A DNA stretch of 5,072 nucleotides, taken from the NCBI GenBank assembly GCA_937868035.1, contig CALMLK010000272.1, positions 1 through 5,072 on the forward strand. Reading direction: 5' to 3'. Below are positions 1-5,072 of this stretch, piece after piece. The position numbers and the translations under genes were made by a program. A model generated the notes under the pieces. That model had not been told where the DNA came from, made no database searches, and saw only the letters and a program-made list of their open reading frames with translations. Source of the DNA: an uncultured Alphaproteobacteria bacterium. GTDB lineage: Bacteria > Pseudomonadota > Alphaproteobacteria > Rhizobiales > Aestuariivirgaceae. Positions within the stretch are counted from its first letter, which is position 1. Every line of letters starts with the position of its first letter.

Positions 1-522
1 TACCGGGCGGGCAAGGTGACGATCGTCAATGCACCGGGGACGGGCATTGCCGACGACAAGTCGATCTACACCTACCTGCCAGACGTCATCGAGTTCTACA
101 CGGGCGAGAAGCCGCTGCTGAAAAACGTTCCGACGTGGCGCTGCTCGGACACGCAATCCCTGACCTATGTGCTGGAACACCTGCATGAACTGGTGGTGAA
201 GGAGGTGCACGGCTCGGGCGGCTACGGCATGCTGGTGGGACCGACATCCTCCAGGAAGGAGATCGAGCAGTTCCGGGCGCGGCTGAAGGCCAATCCGTCC
301 AACTACATTGCCCAGCCAACGCTGGCGCTTTCGGCGGTGCCGACCTACACGGCGTCGGGCGTCGCTCCGCGCCATGTCGATCTCCGGCCCTTCGTCCTGT
401 CGGGCGACCGGGTGCGCATCACTCCCGGCGGGCTGACGCGCGTGGCGCTCAAGAAGGGTTCGCTGGTGGTGAACTCCAGCCAGGGCGGGGGCACCAAAGA
501 CACCTGGGTGCTGGAGGACTGA
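1..522 (+). CDS. Circularly permuted ATP-grasp protein (C-terminal part, 5' end outside window)
   Basis: The frame is open from base 1 (Tyr-Arg-Ala-Gly-Lys, then Val at 16) to the TGA at 520-522, so 173 C-terminal residues are visible. The family usually has roughly 470 residues, so the start lies well to the left; the GTG at 16 is an internal Val codon. Recognisable family blocks are [11 protein letters not shown] near the left edge, [18 protein letters not shown] (nucleotide-binding Lys and Gly-rich loop), [31 protein letters not shown] and the terminal TKDTWVLED. The family (DUF404/DUF407, CP_ATPgrasp) is predicted to form amide or peptide bonds using ATP; its substrate is not known. It is encoded next to alpha-E, transglutaminase-like and Anbu genes, as in other bacteria with this cluster. 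Its stop codon overlaps the next start by one base (TGATG), indicating translational coupling. Family assignment is secure; the exact reaction is an inference. Confidence 0.93.
   Translation, partial: YRAGKVTIVNAPGTGIADDKSIYTYLPDVIEFYTGEKPLLKNVPTWRCSDTQSLTYVLEHLHELVVKEVHGSGGYGMLVGPTSSRKEIEQFRARLKANPSNYIAQPTLALSAVPTYTASGVAPRHVDLRPFVLSGDRVRITPGGLTRVALKKGSLVVNSSQGGGTKDTWVLED
513..517 (+). promoter_or_regulatory. Ribosome binding site of the alpha-E gene inside the ATP-grasp gene
   Basis: GGAGG lies within the last codons (Leu-Glu-Asp) of the upstream gene, four bases before the ATG at 522. With the one-base stop/start overlap it fixes the alpha-E start and suggests coupled translation. Confidence 0.7.
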
Positions 523-1469
523 TGCTCGGACGCACCGCCGCCTCGCTGTTCTGGATGTCGCGCTACATGGAGCGGGCCGAGAACATGGCGCGCCTTCTGG
601 AAGTGGGCCACCGCATCTCGCTGATGCCGGGTGCGATCGAGGGGCACCGCGACGAGTGGCGCTCCACCCTGCTCAGCGCGGCGAGCGAGCAGGCCTATTC
701 CAGCAAATTCGACACGATCACCGGCCCGCAGGTGGCGGACTTCCTCATCTTCGACGAGAGCAACCCGTCCAGCATCCGCTCCATTATCCGCACCGCACGC
801 AACAACGGGCGGGCCGTGCGCACCGCCCTCACACGTGACGTGTGGGAGAGCATCAACACCACATGGAACGAGCTTGTGGCGGTGAAGGCGAACGAACTCA
901 CGCCCGACCGCCTGCCCGTCTTCCTCGACTGGGTGAAGCAGCGGTCCATGTCGTTCCGGGGCGCGGTACTGGGGACGATGCTGCGCAACGAGAACTACTA
1001 CTTCAGCCAGCTCGGCAACTTCATCGAGCGCGCCGACAACACGGCGCGCATCCTCGACGTCAAGTATTTCATCCTGCTGCCCAAGCCTTCCGACGTGGGC
1101 AGCGACATCGACACGCACCAGTGGGGCCAGATCCTGCGCAGTGTCTCCGCCCACCGGGCCTACCGCTGGTTCTATCGCAACAGCGGCTACAAGCCGTGGC
1201 TCGTGGCCGAGTTCCTGATCCTGCGCGAGGAAATGCCGCGTTCGCTGCTGTTCAGTTCGGCATGGATTTGTACGGCGCTTGCGGGCCTCAGTGCCCTTCA
1301 TAACAAGCGCTACAGCGTGCATGACCAGGCCGAAGAAACGCGCGACCGCTTGCGCAGTGGCCGGATGGAGGACATCTTCCAGAGCGGGCTTCATGAGTAC
1401 CTGCAGCACTTCATCCGTTCCAACAACCAGTTGTCGCGCGACATCGGCGCGACCTACAATTTCCCGTGA
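522..1469 (+). CDS. Alpha-E domain protein (DUF403)
   Basis: This 315-residue protein matches the alpha-E (DUF403) family at full length. The N-terminal signature LFWMSRYMERAENMARLLEV (residues 9-28) is typical. It is predicted to be all-helical, with no signal peptide or clear membrane span, so probably cytosolic. No catalytic motif is visible. The family almost always accompanies circularly permuted ATP-grasp proteins, as separate genes or fusions, and is thought to be a partner in making a peptide-like product; its biochemical role is unproven. Two blocks recur: ERAENMARLLEV at 17-28 resembles ERADNTARILDV at 169-180, and VADFLIFDE at 71-79 resembles VAEFLILRE at 228-236, suggesting a two-fold internal duplication. 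The start is set by GGAGG four bases upstream and by overlap with the ATP-grasp stop. The next gene begins 12 bases after the stop. Confidence 0.93.
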   Translation: MLGRTAASLFWMSRYMERAENMARLLEVGHRISLMPGAIEGHRDEWRSTLLSAASEQAYSSKFDTITGPQVADFLIFDESNPSSIRSIIRTARNNGRAVRTALTRDVWESINTTWNELVAVKANELTPDRLPVFLDWVKQRSMSFRGAVLGTMLRNENYYFSQLGNFIERADNTARILDVKYFILLPKPSDVGSDIDTHQWGQILRSVSAHRAYRWFYRNSGYKPWLVAEFLILREEMPRSLLFSSAWICTALAGLSALHNKRYSVHDQAEETRDRLRSGRMEDIFQSGLHEYLQHFIRSNNQLSRDIGATYNFP

Positions 1470-1481
1470 GGCCCGGCTGAC

Positions 1482-2291
1482 ATGCGCCTCAGAATCCAGC
1501 ACGCCACCCGTTACGAATACGACGCCGCACCTTCATACCTGGTGCAGCGGCTGCATCTGACGCCGGTTGATTTCGACGGCCAGCGGACGATCTCGTGGAA
1601 GATCTCCGCACCGGGCATGGACAGCAGCCTCCGCCACCGCGACGGCTTCGGCAACATCACCCATCTGCTCACGGTGCGTGGCCATGGCGGACCACTGGTG
1701 GTGGCGGCGGAAGGGGAAGTGGAGACGGAAAACCGCTCTGGCGTCGTGCGCGGCATTGCGAGCGTGATTCCGGATGCCGTGTTCCTGCGCCACACGGCGG
1801 CGACACAACTGAACCCGGAGCTTACGGCGTTCCTGAAACGCTTCGACACCCGCCTGCCCACGCTTGAGCTTGCACATCGCATCATGGCCGACATCCATGA
1901 GGCGGTGGCCTACGAGACGGGCAGCACGCACGCACATACGACCGCGAGCGAAGCCTTCCGCGACGGCAGGGGCGTGTGCCAGGATCATGCCCACATCATG
2001 ATTGCCGTGGCCCGGGGCCTTGGCCTGCCCGCCCGTTACGTGACCGGCTACCTGGTCACCGGCATTGGCGCGTCTGCCTCTGCGGCCCATGCCTGGGCGG
2101 AAATTGCCGTTGCGGACCTGGGGTGGGTGGGATTTGACGCGGCCAACGGACAGTGCCCGACCGACCATTACGTGCGCATCGCCGCCGGACTCGATGCCGC
2201 TGCCGTGGCCCCCGTGCGCGGTTTCCGCCGGGGTGGGGCAGGCACGGAACAGATGACGGTTGAAGTCCGCGTCGAGATTGCGCAACAGTGA
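1482..2291 (+). CDS. Transglutaminase-like cysteine peptidase of the Anbu cluster
   Basis: This 269-residue protein has the bacterial transglutaminase-like N-terminal domain (MRLRIQHATRYEYDAAPSYL at residues 1-20, with QRLHLTP following), then the catalytic transglutaminase-like core. The triad is visible: Cys166 in GRGVCQDHAH, His203 in AAHAWAEI and Asp219 in GFDAANGQ. Bacterial members of this family are generally regarded as peptidases or amide-cleaving enzymes rather than true cross-linking transglutaminases. No signal peptide is seen, so it should act in the cytosol with its neighbours, perhaps trimming or removing the product of the ATP-grasp/alpha-E pair (inference). It starts 12 bases after the alpha-E stop. 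GAGG at 1468-1471, overlapping that stop, gives a somewhat distant (10 base) ribosome binding site. Length and motif order are normal and no damage is seen. Confidence 0.92.
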   Translation: MRLRIQHATRYEYDAAPSYLVQRLHLTPVDFDGQRTISWKISAPGMDSSLRHRDGFGNITHLLTVRGHGGPLVVAAEGEVETENRSGVVRGIASVIPDAVFLRHTAATQLNPELTAFLKRFDTRLPTLELAHRIMADIHEAVAYETGSTHAHTTASEAFRDGRGVCQDHAHIMIAVARGLGLPARYVTGYLVTGIGASASAAHAWAEIAVADLGWVGFDAANGQCPTDHYVRIAAGLDAAAVAPVRGFRRGGAGTEQMTVEVRVEIAQQ

Positions 2292-2306
2292 CCGAAACGG
2301 CTTCGG
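2292..2306 (+). repeat. Small hairpin between the transglutaminase-like gene and anbu
   Basis: CCGAA (2292-2296) and TTCGG (2302-2306) pair perfectly around a five-base loop. The stem begins directly after the upstream stop codon and ends 11 bases before the anbu ATG, covering part of the weak GGA that would serve as ribosome binding site. There is no T-run, so it is not a classic terminator. It could modulate anbu translation, or be chance, because five pairs is a short stem. Confidence 0.35.
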
Positions 2307-2317
2307 AATTCTGATTC

Positions 2318-3049
2318 ATGACCTATTGCGTGGGAATGCTGCTCGACAAGGGCCTTGTGATGGCCGCCGACACCCGCACCAATGCGGGCGTCGACAATGT
2401 CGGCAAGTTCAAGAAACTGTACTGCTGGGAGCACCCCGGCGACCGCGTGTTCGTGCTGCTCACGGCGGGCAACCTGGCCATCACGCAAGCCGTGGTCAGC
2501 ATCCTCAACGAGCATGAAGACCATCCCCCCGAGAAAGGTGACACGCTGAGAACCTCAGCCACCATGTTCCAGGCGGCGCAGGTGGTGGGCGATGCGGTGC
2601 GTGAGGTGAAGGCCATGGATGCGGCCCACCTCACCTCCAATGGCGAGGCCTTTGCCGCGAGCTTCATCTTCGGCGGGCAGATCGGAACCGAACGTCCGCG
2701 CCTGTTCAACATCTACGCGGCGGGCAATTTTATCGAGGCGACGCCCGACACGCCCTTCTTCCAGATCGGCGAACACAAGTATGGCAAGCCGATCCTCGAC
2801 CGCGTGGCGCGCAGCGACATGGAACTGGGAGAGGCGGCGAAGATGGTTCTGCTCTCGTTTGATTCCACCTTGCGTTCAAACCTCAGCGTCGGCCTGCCCA
2901 TCGACCTCCTCACCTACGAGACGGGATCGCTCAAGGTGGAGCACACCAAGCGCATCGGGCTGGACGATCCCTATTTCAAGATGCTGTCAACCGAGTGGTC
3001 AAAAGCCCTGCGGACCGCATTCGCAAATATCGAAGCACTGGACATCTGA
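2318..3049 (+). CDS. anbu: Anbu, proteasome-related Ntn hydrolase (proteasome-type protease)
   Basis: This 243-residue protein opens with MTYCVGMLLDKGLVMAADTR, the hallmark of Anbu (COG3484), a bacterial relative of HslV and proteasome beta subunits. Removing Met1 would expose Thr as the N-terminal nucleophile. Asp18 (ADTRTNAG) and Lys33 (FKKLY) match the catalytic Asp and Lys of the fold. Other family blocks are LLTAGNLAITQ (47-57) and STLRSNLSVGLPIDLL (183-198). The start is firm: an in-frame TGA sits at 2312-2314, two codons upstream, and a mature N-terminal Thr is required. Known Anbu structures, from Pseudomonas and Hyphomicrobium, are open or helical rings rather than closed proteasome barrels, and robust proteolysis has not been shown. 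It follows the transglutaminase-like gene by 26 bases with only a weak ribosome binding site (GGA at 2305-2307). The role is inferred from context: breaking down or processing the cluster's peptide-like product. Confidence 0.95.
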   Translation: MTYCVGMLLDKGLVMAADTRTNAGVDNVGKFKKLYCWEHPGDRVFVLLTAGNLAITQAVVSILNEHEDHPPEKGDTLRTSATMFQAAQVVGDAVREVKAMDAAHLTSNGEAFAASFIFGGQIGTERPRLFNIYAAGNFIEATPDTPFFQIGEHKYGKPILDRVARSDMELGEAAKMVLLSFDSTLRSNLSVGLPIDLLTYETGSLKVEHTKRIGLDDPYFKMLSTEWSKALRTAFANIEALDI

Positions 3050-3050
3050 C

Positions 3051-3055
3051 GGGAG
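3051..3055 (+). promoter_or_regulatory. Ribosome binding site of aroQ
   Basis: GGGAG lies two bases after the anbu stop codon and six bases before the aroQ ATG at 3062. It fixes that start and supports reading aroQ from the same transcript as anbu. Confidence 0.65.
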
Positions 3056-3061
3056 CGGGCG

Positions 3062-3499
3062 ATGAGCAAGACGATCTTCATCCTCAACGGACCCAACCTC
3101 AACCTGCTGGGCAAGCGCCAGCCGGAGATCTATGGCCGTGAAACACTGGCTGACGTGGAGGCGCAGTGCGCCGAGGCCGGAAAGCCGCTCGGGCTTGCGG
3201 TGGTGCTGCGCCAATCCAACAGCGAGGGTGAACTTGTGGGCTGGATTCACGAGGCGCGCGAAAAGGCCAAGGGCATCATCATCAATCCCGGCGCCTACAC
3301 GCACACCTCCATTGCCATTCTCGATGCGCTGAATGCCTTTGAAGGACCGGTGCTGGAAGTGCACATCAGCAACGTGCACAAGCGCGAGGCTTTCCGGCAT
3401 CACTCCTATGTGTCGCTGCGGGCAGACGGCGTGATCGCGGGCTTTGGCGTGGAAGGTTATGCGCTGGCCATGCGGCGCATGGGATCATTGCTGAAGTAG
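3062..3499 (+). CDS. aroQ: 3-dehydroquinate dehydratase, type II
   Basis: This is a complete 145-residue type II dehydroquinase, the usual length. It removes water from 3-dehydroquinate to give 3-dehydroshikimate, in the shikimate pathway to aromatic amino acids or in quinate breakdown, in the cytosol as a dodecamer. Active-site blocks are present: [11 protein letters not shown] (9-19, with Arg19), catalytic Tyr24 in [12 protein letters not shown] (50-57), NPGAYTHTS (75-83, with Asn75 and His81), EVHISN (99-104, catalytic His101) and Arg108/Arg112 in KREAFRHHS. It begins 12 bases after anbu with a good ribosome binding site, so is probably cotranscribed. In many alphaproteobacteria aroQ sits upstream of accB-accC; here it does not, so it may be a second copy or a relocated gene (inference). 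Its last 15 bases overlap the 3' end of the opposite-strand oxidoreductase gene. Confidence 0.96.
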   Translation: MSKTIFILNGPNLNLLGKRQPEIYGRETLADVEAQCAEAGKPLGLAVVLRQSNSEGELVGWIHEAREKAKGIIINPGAYTHTSIAILDALNAFEGPVLEVHISNVHKREAFRHHSYVSLRADGVIAGFGVEGYALAMRRMGSLLK

Positions 3500-4594
3500 G
3501 TCGCTCACGGCTTCGGCGATGGCCAGCGAACTGGTGAGCCCGGGCGATTCAATTCCGAACAGGTTGACGAGACCGGGCAATCCGTGAACGGATGGTCCAT
3601 CCATGCGGAAATCGGCAAAGCCTGCGTCCGGTCCGTGGATTTTCGGGCGCACACCGGCATAGGCTGGGGCGATGTCACGCGCCGCCAGGCCCGGCCAGTA
3701 AGGCAGGCAGGCTGCGCGGAAACGCTCCACGGCCTCGTCCGGAACTGTGTAGTCGAGCGTCTCGATCCAGGTGATGTCGGGACCGAGGCGGACCTGATCC
3801 TGCATATCCAGCGTGGCGTGAATGCCGAGGGCACCGGGGACGGGAACCGGATAGATGAGACGGCTGAACGGCGATTTGCCCGAGACGGAACAATAGCAGC
3901 CCTTGGCGAGCCAGCGGCCCGGCAGGTGAGCGGTTGAAAGGCCTTGCGTGGCGCGGGCCACATCCCATGCGCCAAGTCCCGCGGCATTGACGAGGAGCTT
4001 GCACTCCATGTCGAAGCCCTCGCCTGCGGACTCGAGCGAGAGGGCATAACCGCCGTTGACGGGCCGCACCGACACAAGCCTGGTGTGCAATGCAAGGGTG
4101 GCACCGTTCGCCTCCGCCGCGCCGAGCAGCGCCATCATCAGGCCGCGCCCATCTACGATTCCCGTCCTGGGCGAGAGCAAGGCCGCGGTGCAATTCACCT
4201 CCGGCTCCAGCGCCTGCGCTTCCTGCGCGCTGAGACGCTGCAGGTCTGTCACGCCACAGGCGGCCGCTTGCTTTGCGATGGCGTCCAGCTTGGCGTGTTC
4301 TTCGCTCCGCGTTGCCACGATCAGCTTGCCGAGCGGCCGCGACGCGACGCCGTGGGCTTCGCAGAATTCATACAGGAGGTCGCGGCCCCGCGCGCACAGC
4401 TTCGCCTTCAGGCTGCCGGGCGGATAATAAATTCCAGCGTGGATGACTTCGGAATTTCGTGATGATGTGCCAGTGCCGATATCGGCAGCGGACTCGATGA
4501 TCAGAACCTCGACTCCTGCGGCCGAAAGGGCGCGCGCGATGGCAAGGCCCACGACTCCAGCGCCCACCACAACTGCTTCAACCATGTCGGACAT
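3485..4594 (-). CDS. FAD-dependent oxidoreductase, L-2-hydroxyglutarate dehydrogenase/oxidase-like
   Basis: This 369-residue protein belongs to the D-amino-acid-oxidase/glycerol-3-phosphate-dehydrogenase-like FAD family, and within it most resembles L-2-hydroxyglutarate dehydrogenase/oxidase (LhgO type). The N-terminal Rossmann motif is [12 protein letters not shown] (9-20), with Glu34 closing the second strand to bind the FAD ribose. [20 protein letters not shown] (41-60) is characteristic of this subgroup. Also visible are VNAAGLGA (202-209), a beta region with HATLD (259-263), AGVRPKI (313-319) and [15 protein letters not shown] (347-361), the C-terminal FAD-contacting segment. It likely oxidises an L-2-hydroxy acid such as L-2-hydroxyglutarate and passes electrons to oxygen or a quinone; the substrate is not fixed by sequence alone. 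No signal peptide is seen. Met1 (4594) is preferred to Met4 (4585): AGAG lies just upstream of Met1, and nothing similar precedes Met4. The gene stands alone, convergent with aroQ. Confidence 0.88.
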   Translation of the reverse strand: MSDMVEAVVVGAGVVGLAIARALSAAGVEVLIIESAADIGTGTSSRNSEVIHAGIYYPPGSLKAKLCARGRDLLYEFCEAHGVASRPLGKLIVATRSEEHAKLDAIAKQAAACGVTDLQRLSAQEAQALEPEVNCTAALLSPRTGIVDGRGLMMALLGAAEANGATLALHTRLVSVRPVNGGYALSLESAGEGFDMECKLLVNAAGLGAWDVARATQGLSTAHLPGRWLAKGCYCSVSGKSPFSRLIYPVPVPGALGIHATLDMQDQVRLGPDITWIETLDYTVPDEAVERFRAACLPYWPGLAARDIAPAYAGVRPKIHGPDAGFADFRMDGPSVHGLPGLVNLFGIESPGLTSSLAIAEAVSDLLQQ

Positions 4595-4622
4595 GAGCGC
4601 TCTGTAGCTGATCCCATCACGC

Positions 4623-4635
4623 CCTGCAAAGCAGG
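4623..4635 (-). repeat. Short hairpin upstream of the oxidoreductase gene
   Basis: CCTGC (4623-4627) and GCAGG (4631-4635) pair perfectly around a three-base loop, 28 bases upstream of the oxidoreductase start on the - strand. It could be a small operator or leader hairpin, or chance, as the stem has only five pairs. Confidence 0.3.
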
Positions 4636-4783
4636 ATCAATTCGGGACGAGAATGGCTTTGGCACGGATGGCCGCTACATCATCGCCTCCGGAGCCTTGC
4701 CCGATACGGACCTTCAACGTCACGAAGTGCTCTTCCCCAGCCGCTCTCCCGTGCAGCCTGAGCGCGCAGACCACCAGAGATGT

Positions 4784-4805
4784 GCATCGGCCCAAAGGCC
4801 GATGC
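4784..4805. repeat. Perfect 9-bp GC-rich hairpin with CAAA loop
   Basis: GCATCGGCC (4784-4792) and GGCCGATGC (4797-4805) pair without mismatch around CAAA. Two more pairs are possible beyond one bulged C (4782-4783 with 4807-4808). There is no T-run on either side of it on either strand, so it is not a standard intrinsic terminator. It lies about 93 bases before the cysteine-rich ORF and about 190 bases upstream of the oxidoreductase. It could be a leader RNA structure, a dyad operator, or a remnant of a repeat found elsewhere in the genome. Confidence 0.6.
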
Positions 4806-4887
4806 CACCTGCCCGCCCTTGCATCATGAGAATCCGTCACGTCCGAACGCAGCTCTCCTGTGATACGCTGCGGCGTCAGTTCCTTGT

Positions 4888-4892
4888 GAGGT
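4888..4892 (+). promoter_or_regulatory. Ribosome binding site of the cysteine-rich ORF
   Basis: GAGGT lies five bases before the ATG at 4898. It favours that start over the in-frame ATGs at 4802 and 4826, which have no such sequence upstream. Confidence 0.6.
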
Positions 4893-4897
4893 GCATC

Positions 4898-5072
4898 ATG
4901 TTCAGACCCTTCTTGGCTCTCGGTGTTCTTCTTTTCGTGACAATGGACTTCGGCGTGGTGCGAGCGGAAACCGTTTCCGAAACCACCGTGGAGAAGGCAT
5001 GCGGCGGCCAGATTGAAGGCGGCTGCAACAAGACCCAATGCGCCACGGGTTGCCAGAAGAAGGAGAAGGGCA
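4898..5072 (+). CDS. Small predicted secreted cysteine-rich protein (3' end outside window)
   Basis: The frame is open from the ATG at 4898 to the window edge, giving 58 codons plus one base. Residues 1-23 form a typical signal peptide: MFRPF, a hydrophobic core LALGVLLFV, and a VRA site predicting cleavage after Ala23. The mature part begins ETVSETTVEKACGGQIEGGC and carries four cysteines (35, 43, 48, 52; spacing CX7CX4CX3C) in a polar, Gly/Lys-rich setting, followed by QKKEKG. This suggests export to the periplasm or outside, with disulfides or metal binding. A lipoprotein is unlikely because no Cys follows the signal peptide cleavage site. A GAGGT ribosome binding site precedes the start. 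I do not recognise the family, and function is unknown. The coding call rests on the signal peptide, start site and Cys pattern; the overlapping - strand open frame (4637-5038) has none of these. Confidence 0.65.
   Translation, partial: MFRPFLALGVLLFVTMDFGVVRAETVSETTVEKACGGQIEGGCNKTQCATGCQKKEKG

Larger units (their letters stand above)
4595..4897. other. Gene-poor leader region between divergent genes
   Basis: This stretch of about 300 bases separates the divergently read oxidoreductase and cysteine-rich genes, so it should hold promoters for both. No strong -35/-10 pair stands out. Two perfect hairpins (4623-4635 and 4784-4805), an eight-base palindrome CTCCGGAG (4687-4694) and two copies of CGTCACG (4718-4724, 4835-4841) are present. 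A 58-codon + strand ORF (4653-4829) looks like random composition. One + strand frame is open throughout and runs into the downstream gene, but shows no recognisable protein. No tRNA or other known RNA was recognised. Confidence 0.5.

Noticed and set aside
16..18. GTG as the start of the first gene
   Set aside because: The frame is open and matches the ATP-grasp family up to base 1, and the protein would be far too short, so this GTG is an internal Val codon.
345..1502. Long - strand open frame of 385 codons opposite the alpha-E gene
   Set aside because: It is antisense to two well-recognised family members and its translation resembles no protein; long antisense frames are common in GC-rich genes.
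1533..2285. - strand open frame of 250 codons opposite the transglutaminase-like gene
   Set aside because: Shadow of a gene with an intact catalytic triad; no ribosome binding site or recognisable motif.
3503..3539. Inverted repeat GCTCAC/GTGAGC as a possible aroQ terminator
   Set aside because: Six pairs around a 25-base loop, no T-run, and it lies within the coding sequence of the oxidoreductase.
3944..4462. + strand open frame of 172 codons inside the oxidoreductase gene
   Set aside because: Shadow of the FAD-binding protein on the other strand; its composition is Arg-rich and unlike a folded protein.
4653..4829. 58-codon + strand ORF in the leader region
   Set aside because: The GGGA upstream is weak, the composition looks random, and the ORF runs through the perfect hairpin at 4784-4805.
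4466..4897. + strand frame open without stops upstream of, and in frame with, the cysteine-rich ORF, suggesting a longer protein
   Set aside because: No start with a ribosome binding site in the open part (ATGs at 4802 and 4826 lack one), no recognisable protein, and the signal peptide belongs at a protein's N-terminus, which fits the 4898 start.
4637..5038. - strand open frame of 133 codons at the right end
   Set aside because: It covers non-coding sequence and the antisense of the cysteine-rich ORF, which has a signal peptide and a ribosome binding site; the - strand translation is His/Arg-rich with no motif.

Overview
The window is a GC-rich (above 60% by eye), densely coded stretch. It most likely comes from an alphaproteobacterium, plausibly Hyphomicrobiales. 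That placement is an inference from base composition, protein wording and the presence of an Anbu cluster. It was not tested by any search.

Layout: positions 1-3049 on the + strand hold four packed genes. These are the 3' end of a circularly permuted ATP-grasp ligase-like gene (1-522, entering from the left), an alpha-E (DUF403) protein (522-1469), a transglutaminase-like cysteine peptidase (1482-2291) and the proteasome-related Ntn hydrolase Anbu (2318-3049). Together they form the recognised Anbu gene cluster. aroQ, a type II 3-dehydroquinate dehydratase gene with its own ribosome binding site, follows 12 bases later (3062-3499) and is probably carried on the same transcript. A FAD-dependent oxidoreductase of the L-2-hydroxyglutarate dehydrogenase/oxidase type (3485-4594) lies on the - strand. 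It converges on aroQ so tightly that the two reading frames overlap by 15 bases. A gene-poor stretch of about 300 bases with two perfect hairpins (4595-4897) follows. It leads to the start of a small predicted secreted cysteine-rich protein (4898 to the right edge, incomplete).

How the genes may work together: comparative genomics has predicted that the ATP-grasp/alpha-E pair makes a peptide or peptide-like tag, and that the transglutaminase-like protein and Anbu process or remove it. Substrate and product are unknown as far as I am aware. The sequence shows intact catalytic residues in the transglutaminase-like protein (Cys166, His203, Asp219) and in Anbu (Thr2, Asp18, Lys33 counting the initiator Met), so the cluster looks functional. 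The link of aroQ to this system is positional only.

The least explained parts are the Anbu system itself and the small cysteine-rich secreted ORF with its hairpin-bearing leader at the right end.
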